This document shows, one piece after another, positions 58,828-64,000 of a DNA stretch of 64,000 nt; within the stretch, counting starts at the first letter, position 1; each line of letters begins with the position of its first letter. Where the stretch lies: assembly GCA_003640385.1 (NCBI GenBank), contig RCAB01000137.1, forward strand, positions 1 to 64,000, read 5' to 3'. The position numbers and the translations under genes are program-made. The notes below the pieces were generated by a model. It was not told the origin of the DNA. It made no database searches and saw only the letters and a list, made by a program, of their open reading frames with translations. This DNA comes from Setaria digitata. Taxonomy: Eukaryota > Nematoda > Chromadorea > Rhabditida > Setariidae.

Positions 58828-60034
58828 TTTTTAACACATATAAATATTTATACATTGAAATGAATATAATATATTTATGGGATGCACGTGTAATATTAAG
58901 CTATGTAGTGAAATATAGCAATACTTTTTTTTTTTTTTTTTTTTTTTAATTTTTGCCAATCTTGCTTGAGTTTTGCAGTAGCTGTGATATTAATTAGTTT
59001 AATATTTTAACAGAAAATACAAAGCAGTGTGTAGAAGTAGTAGTAGTTGTTGTTTCTTGTTGTTAATTGATAATTACCTTGGTTGATTCATATGTTTTGC
59101 AGATCAAATGTTACATGCAAGCATGCAGATTGCACACACATGTGCAAGTACACGTATATATAAATATATATGTACATGAACGTGCAGAAAAATGTAAACA
59201 GCGTACTGAGTACGTCAGATGCGTGTAAGAAAGGCATAATGTTAGAGAATTTGTTTCATTTCTAAAAATTTAATACATAAAATTCGAGCAAAATTACTTC
59301 AAACTTTAATTGAAATTTAAGATAAAAATCAAATTTGAGCAAAAATTAAATTTATCGCAAGCATCTAGGCTGTTTCCTTTTTTTACCGAGAAATTCTTTC
59401 TAGACTTAATCGGTCGAATAAAGTCTTTTTTTTTGTAATACTTTCTCTTACAGGTTACTTTAGTTGAGCAAAAAAATTAAACATGAAAAAAAGTTTTTGT
59501 GCAACAATATTTTTAGCAACTGAAATAATATAGAATAATAAGCATGAAACTGTGTATGTGTAAAAATAGATTGATGTATTTGAGAGATGTATGTATATAG
59601 AGAAGCGCAACTTAAAAGTACGAAATTTGAGCAAAATAAAAAAAAAAAGTGATATTTTTATCGAATCATGCATTTTTATTTGTTTATTATTTCATTTTAT
59701 TTATTGAAGTTTTAATTTGAACTAATACTTTGGAATTTGTTTTTGCAAGCTTTTTTTTTTCTTAACCAATTTCAGATACTCTGTTATGTCATTCATTGCT
59801 GCTATTTTTTACATTTGTTATATATGAAATTAATTTTCAGAATATTGCAAATTTTATTGCAATTTTTTCTTTTTTTTTTTGTGATAGTGCAAATTTATTT
59901 TTATAAATTATTTTGAACTTGATAAGTTGTATTTTAATAGGACGACTCTTTTCTTTTTCAAAAAAAAAAAAAAATCCTCCGATTTGTCATGTGCTAAATG
60001 TTTGCAGTTCATTTTTTTAAAAAATATTTCACTT

Positions 60035-60044
60035 TTTTGCAGTC
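60035..60044 (+). promoter_or_regulatory. Likely spliced-leader acceptor for the PCMTD-like mRNA
   Basis: TTTTTTGCAG ends at 60042 and the start codon follows two bases later. This arrangement is typical for nematode SL1 trans-splicing. If the exon at 55.5 kb is cis-spliced here instead, its own ATG would be out of frame with this one. Confidence 0.5.
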
Positions 60045-63000
60045 ATGGGATTGGCAGCAAGTTCGGGACATGATAATGATGAATTAATTGATAAACTTGT
60101 TGATGCTAATATTGTTGTAACTCATCGAGTTGAAGCTGCATTAAGATAAGTAATTCTCGTTTTTAGTTTGTTCATTTAATATTTTTGCTGTAAGTTCAAG
60201 TTATATTTGTTCGTCATGTAGTTTATAATAGATATCTATTATAGAATTTTTACAAATTAGATTTTTTCATTTCAAAAAAGTTGAAATTTTTTTTCTGAAG
60301 AATTTTTATTTACTTTAATTTTCATCGGTTTACAAAATAAATCATTTACATGAAATGTTTTTGTTACCGTGATATTTCATGTATTTTGATCTTTCAGATT
60401 GGTTGATCGTCGAAGATTTTTTCCATTAGAAGGCCGATACATAGCATATAAAGATTTGGCGTGGAAGAGTGATTTTGGATCACCTGGACGTATACACATC
60501 TCTGCTCCCTGTATATATGGCAATGTTTTGGAATGTTTGAATTTGCAGGAAGGAAATAGCTTCCTTAATGTTGGTTCTGGTACGGGTTATCTAAGTACGG
60601 TCGCTGGTTATTTATTAGGTAGGTAGTAATGGAGAAAAAACGTCGTTTTTTTTTTCTTTTTTTTTCTGAAAATGAAGTTTCTATCTTATTAGTTAAGCTA
60701 ATTGTAGGGAAAAGAATAGTAATTGTTTGAAATATAAAAAGCAAATAATAATTACAATAGAAAGATGTGCGGTTTTTAAAAGCGCTTATTCAAGAAATAC
60801 TTTACTGATAATACTTGTATATAAATATTCTAATGCTGCTTTATAATTTTTTATATTTTATACTTGAAATATATTTTCTTTCCATTGCATTGAGGATAAT
60901 GTCTTAACTCATTCACTTATGCAGTATGATTGAACATCAAGTGTGATCATATAAACTTGCATTATTGGTAGCGTACTTAGGTTTTAATTTCACCTTGTTA
61001 TTGGTTTATTCTAATTTGCAGGTGGTAATGGTACAAATCATGGTATTGAAATTCATTCAAATATCGTTGATTATGCACGGGAATTAGTTACCGAAACATT
61101 GCATCGTCCGGAAACTCAGTGTTACGATTGGGCTGTCCCAGAGTTCGCCTGTGGTAATGGATTGTATCTTAGTCCATCCCATTATAGCAAATATGATCGT
61201 GTATATTGTGGTGCTGCCGTTCCAGCATCGCATCGACGAATTTTGTGGGAACTATTGAAAATTGATGGTATTCTTGTAATGCCTTATGATGATCAGGTAA
61301 TGTTGCTTCCGGGTAATGGTACTTTCGATCCCATCCCTTTTTTCCTGTCTTCTAATTTTTTCATAGACGTTTAACTTCCTGAGTCAATATTCGCCTAAAG
61401 TTATATGATAAGATGTAATTTGCAACAGATTCATCTTTGGGAAATTTTTTTGTTGCTTCAGTTACTACAAGTACGTCGTCAGGCAACAAATGTGTTCGAA
61501 GTTAGAATTATTACATCCGTTTCATTTTCGGATTTCATATTGCCTACTGAGGAAGAAACATCAAATGAACTATATTCTAATGCGCCATCATTCATCCGAA
61601 TTCCTACACTACAATTTCTTTGTGCTTTGACAATCCGTAAAATCATTCGTTCTGCAGTTGGTGCAAATCATAAAATACATATCCGAAATTTTGTAAGTAT
61701 TTTTTAACTTTTCGTGATGAGATGTCAGACGAATTATTTGTTTCGTTAAGATATATTCCTTGATTATATATTTGACGATTCATGTATATAGAAATAAGAA
61801 ATGAATAAGCAGCTGATTGTAGGAGCTGCTGGTACGTAGAATTGTGTAATACAAAAAGTTGAACTTACGTCTACTCCATCACCTTTATTAGGCCATTCGA
61901 TATGCACAAATATTATCTACTGATTTGTTACTTTTCTCCTTTTGACCTGTAATTTTAAGGTTAGTCAACAACCCGAACGAACGCACGATGAACACGTTGT
62001 TGTCGAATATCGCGATGGTGAGCAACCAGTTGCGCATCAACCGCATTTCGATAATCTGCAACCGCCGTTCCGAGAAATATTAGCAATCGTTGGAGCAGAC
62101 TTTGTAATTCATTTTCGTCGCATTTCCGTAAATTGAAATAGACGATCCACTGGTGGAGGGTCGTTTGACGTTCGTGTCATGATGGTACGTTCGACCATAT
62201 CAGCTTATCGTGACACTTCGTGTAGCACGTACCATATGTCACCGCGTGACATATTTCGTTTGCTAATAATCGGGGTAATAGTTCAATCTCTAATTACATA
62301 ATGTTAATATCATTCGGAAAGATGATATCTCCTCTGACAGGCTGCTGAAAATGAAAATGAAAATGAAAATAACGATGAAGGTGAAGGAATTGATCCAGAT
62401 CGAAGAAGACGTTTGGCCCGTGAAAGATTTCGAATGGTATGGTTTCGTCATCACCTTCGTGCGCATATTGCGAATCGAAGAATGGAGAGGTTTGGACCAT
62501 TTTGTATTTTGCTTAAAACAGATTACAGAATGATATTTATATATTTATGTCATAAATATTTAAATTTGCATCTGAAACTAAATCGTTATAAATAAACTAA
62601 TTCTTCTTACCTTAATTTGTATTCAAATTCTTGTGGAATTAATAATACTAGTATATGAGAAATATAATTTGAAAATTTCTTTCCTCTTGTACGTTAGGTA
62701 TTTTCAATCTGAAATTAATTATAGACGACGAATGTATGAAGCAGAAGCACGAGAGGAAGGCAGTGAAAGGGAAGATGATCAGAACAGTGATGCTGAAATT
62801 AACAACTGGAATGGAAATTCTGAGTTTGTTCAGTTACATATTGACGGACTGTTATTATTACTATTTTTTTATTGTACTCAATATCGCCACAATGGTTTGC
62901 TCTTTGTATGACTAAACATAGTCGGTTCATTGAAGGAAGGTAAATTACCGACCCTTCTGCGCAAACTACATCGGCAAACTCAGCTATTAATTAAATAACC

Positions 63001-64000
63001 ATCCGGCGCATAAAATTTAGTTCGAATTACCTAGAGTATTTTCTCTCGTGGTTTTGTCCTTGTCTAGTAAGGGACATAATCATAAAATTAAAAACTGTAA
63101 ATTGAAAGAAAGTAATATTTATTACTCTTAATATTGTTGTAGATCTAGTGGTTCAGCTTCACTGTCGGTGACTAATAATGATGTTGCGGATACATCTATA
63201 GATGTTACTGAGCCAAACAGTGATGGTGGTTCATCAACTGGGCGTTCAAAGAAACGGTCACTGTAAGTTATTCACGTTACTCATTACGCAGAAATATTCC
63301 GATTATTTCATACTTATTGTTCATTCCAGAACTAACGTTTACTTAATTCAGATTATCATTAGCTTAGTCCATCTTTGAAACTTCCTAACCGGCACACACG
63401 AACATTTTTCAACTGGCTTTTGAGACTTGATAATATGTGCTCTAGTCATATTTCGACATTCTGATGACTTCAAATTTTTTTTTTGTTTACGTTATATAGA
63501 TTTGATATAAAAATATCAAGGTTTTATGAAGACTTATAAACAGGCGCAGATTTGGCACAAAGGGCATATACTTAAAAAACAGCACATGCTGCTACTTAAT
63601 CATGAAAAATTAAAAGGTCCAGTTCAGCAAAATCGTATAAGCGATGATCAGTAACTAGCTTCCAACTACATTATTACTCCATTGGTGGAATAGTGAATGC
63701 ACAATATTGAATGAAAGGCTCGTCTTCTTTGTAACAAACATTCAAAATAATGTAACCATATGCTAACATTGCCTTAAAAAAGATAGACAAGGAGTGAACA
63801 ATATTTACTTGCTTGCTTGTGTTTTTCTGTTTTTAACACATTTAGTTTTTCGGTTTTTGTTTTAATTTGAATAATTTTTAGTGTGGAACATGAAGGTGAA
63901 AATAGTTCAAGTGCTAAGCGGCGTAATGATGATGATAATGGCCAAAAAGAAATAATGGAAACTGATCCCGTTGACGATTACAATTATCGCGAGAATAAAA
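60045..64000 (+). CDS. PCMTD-like protein: isoaspartyl O-methyltransferase-domain protein, 3' partial
   Basis: Nine exons: 60045-60145, 60398-60618, 61022-61296, 61462-61692, 61960-62103, 62341-62489, 62698-62823, 63143-63262, 63882-64000 (continues off the window). The first 276 residues align with human PCMTD1/2: start MGLAASSGHDNDELIDKL, KDLAWKSDFG, RIHISAPCIY, AdoMet motif I FLNVGSGTGYLS (89-100), GIEIHSNIVDYA, YDRVYCGAA (165-173) and DGILVMPYDDQ (189-199). The family resembles L-isoaspartyl methyltransferase; PCMTD proteins are proposed to be Cul5-type ubiquitin ligase adaptors that bind AdoMet and isoaspartyl sites, and methyl transfer by them has not been clearly shown. The start ATG lies 2 nt after TTTTTTGCAG, an ideal trans-splice acceptor. 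The first intron begins ATAAGT, not GT. The gene diverges from unc-73. Confidence 0.9.
61960..64000 (+). CDS. PCMTD-like gene exons 5-9: charged C-terminal extension
   Basis: These exons encode the region after the methyltransferase domain. Exon 5 has VSQQPERTHDEH and LQPPFREILAIVG. Exon 6 begins AAENENENENNDEGEG from a hexanucleotide repeat and continues as a strongly basic helix RRRRLARERFRMVWFRHHLR. Exons 7-8 are acidic and Ser/Asn-rich (EAREEGSEREDDQNSD, NNDVADTSIDVTEPNSD). Exon 9 has SSAKRRNDDDNGQ and runs out of the window. Splice phases agree throughout (0, 2, 2, 2). Little of this is conserved with human PCMTD1, although the family also has a charged tail with a basic cluster, so exon limits here are less certain than upstream. 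Confidence 0.78.
62142..62254. other. Palindrome-dense, GC-rich segment inside a PCMTD-like gene intron
   Basis: Four inverted repeats follow each other: ACGA-TCCAC/GTGGA-TCGT (62142-62164), ATGGT/ACCAT (62182-62198), CGTGACAC/GTGT-CACG (62209-62229) and ATATGTCAC/GTGACATAT with a 3-nt loop (62234-62254). GC content is near one half, far above neighbouring introns. The plus strand also has a 46-codon open frame (62137-62274) ending at a GTAATA donor-like site. Neither coding nor RNA function can be assigned. Confidence 0.6.

Larger units (their letters stand above)
53796..60034. promoter_or_regulatory. Divergent intergenic/outron region between unc-73 and the PCMTD-like gene
   Basis: About 6 kb separates the two start codons. 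Most is AT-rich with poly(A), CT runs (about 55190-55285) and a (TA)n near 58790-58825. From 55030 to 55360 it becomes GC- and CpG-richer and contains several perfect palindromes, which suggests the shared promoter area. No convincing coding exon was found except the short one at 55515-55550. Short open frames here on both strands are AT-rich or pyrimidine runs. Confidence 0.5.

Noticed and set aside
1..64000. tRNA genes, rRNA, CRISPR arrays, complete transposons or endosymbiont insertions
   Set aside because: None were recognised by reading; short or diverged copies cannot be excluded without a dedicated search.

Overview
The window looks like nuclear DNA of a clade III nematode, most likely a filarial worm. 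It is very AT-rich, with long homopolymer-laden introns, GT-AG exons of typical nematode style, T-rich TTNCAG acceptors and several TTNCAG-ATG sites that look like spliced-leader acceptors. The proteins decoded from it align best with metazoan TRIO/UNC-73 and PCMTD. The species call is inference; no search could be run.

The minus strand from about 53.8 kb to 3.7 kb is one gene, the unc-73/TRIO orthologue (dual Rho-family GEF). I could decode 45 coding exons joined in frame, giving about 2,295 residues: SEC14-like domain, spectrin repeats, DH1-PH1, SH3, DH2-PH2 and a Ser/Lys-rich tail. The 5' half is compact: 31 exons in about 14 kb. The 3' half (14 exons in about 36 kb) has multi-kilobase introns full of poly(A)/poly(T), microsatellites and small direct repeats. 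Inside those large introns lie several short open exons that begin with ATG, end in a good donor, and have a phase matching the next main exon. They are candidate internal first exons for short RhoGEF isoforms, like the internal-promoter isoforms known for C. elegans unc-73.

From about 53.8 to 60.0 kb is a divergent intergenic or outron region with GC-rich palindromes around 55.0-55.35 kb. On the plus strand from 60.0 kb to the window end is a PCMTD-type protein-isoaspartate methyltransferase-like gene. Nine exons are visible and the 3' end is outside the window. Its first intron appears to start with AT rather than GT. One later intron holds a GC-rich run of four hairpins.

No RNA genes, CRISPR arrays, complete transposons, operon-like bacterial features or viral genes were recognised. 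Assembly gaps (N) sit at 114-116, 15182, 33876, 35809-35826 and 57827. Two of them are flanked by near-identical copies that look like false duplications.
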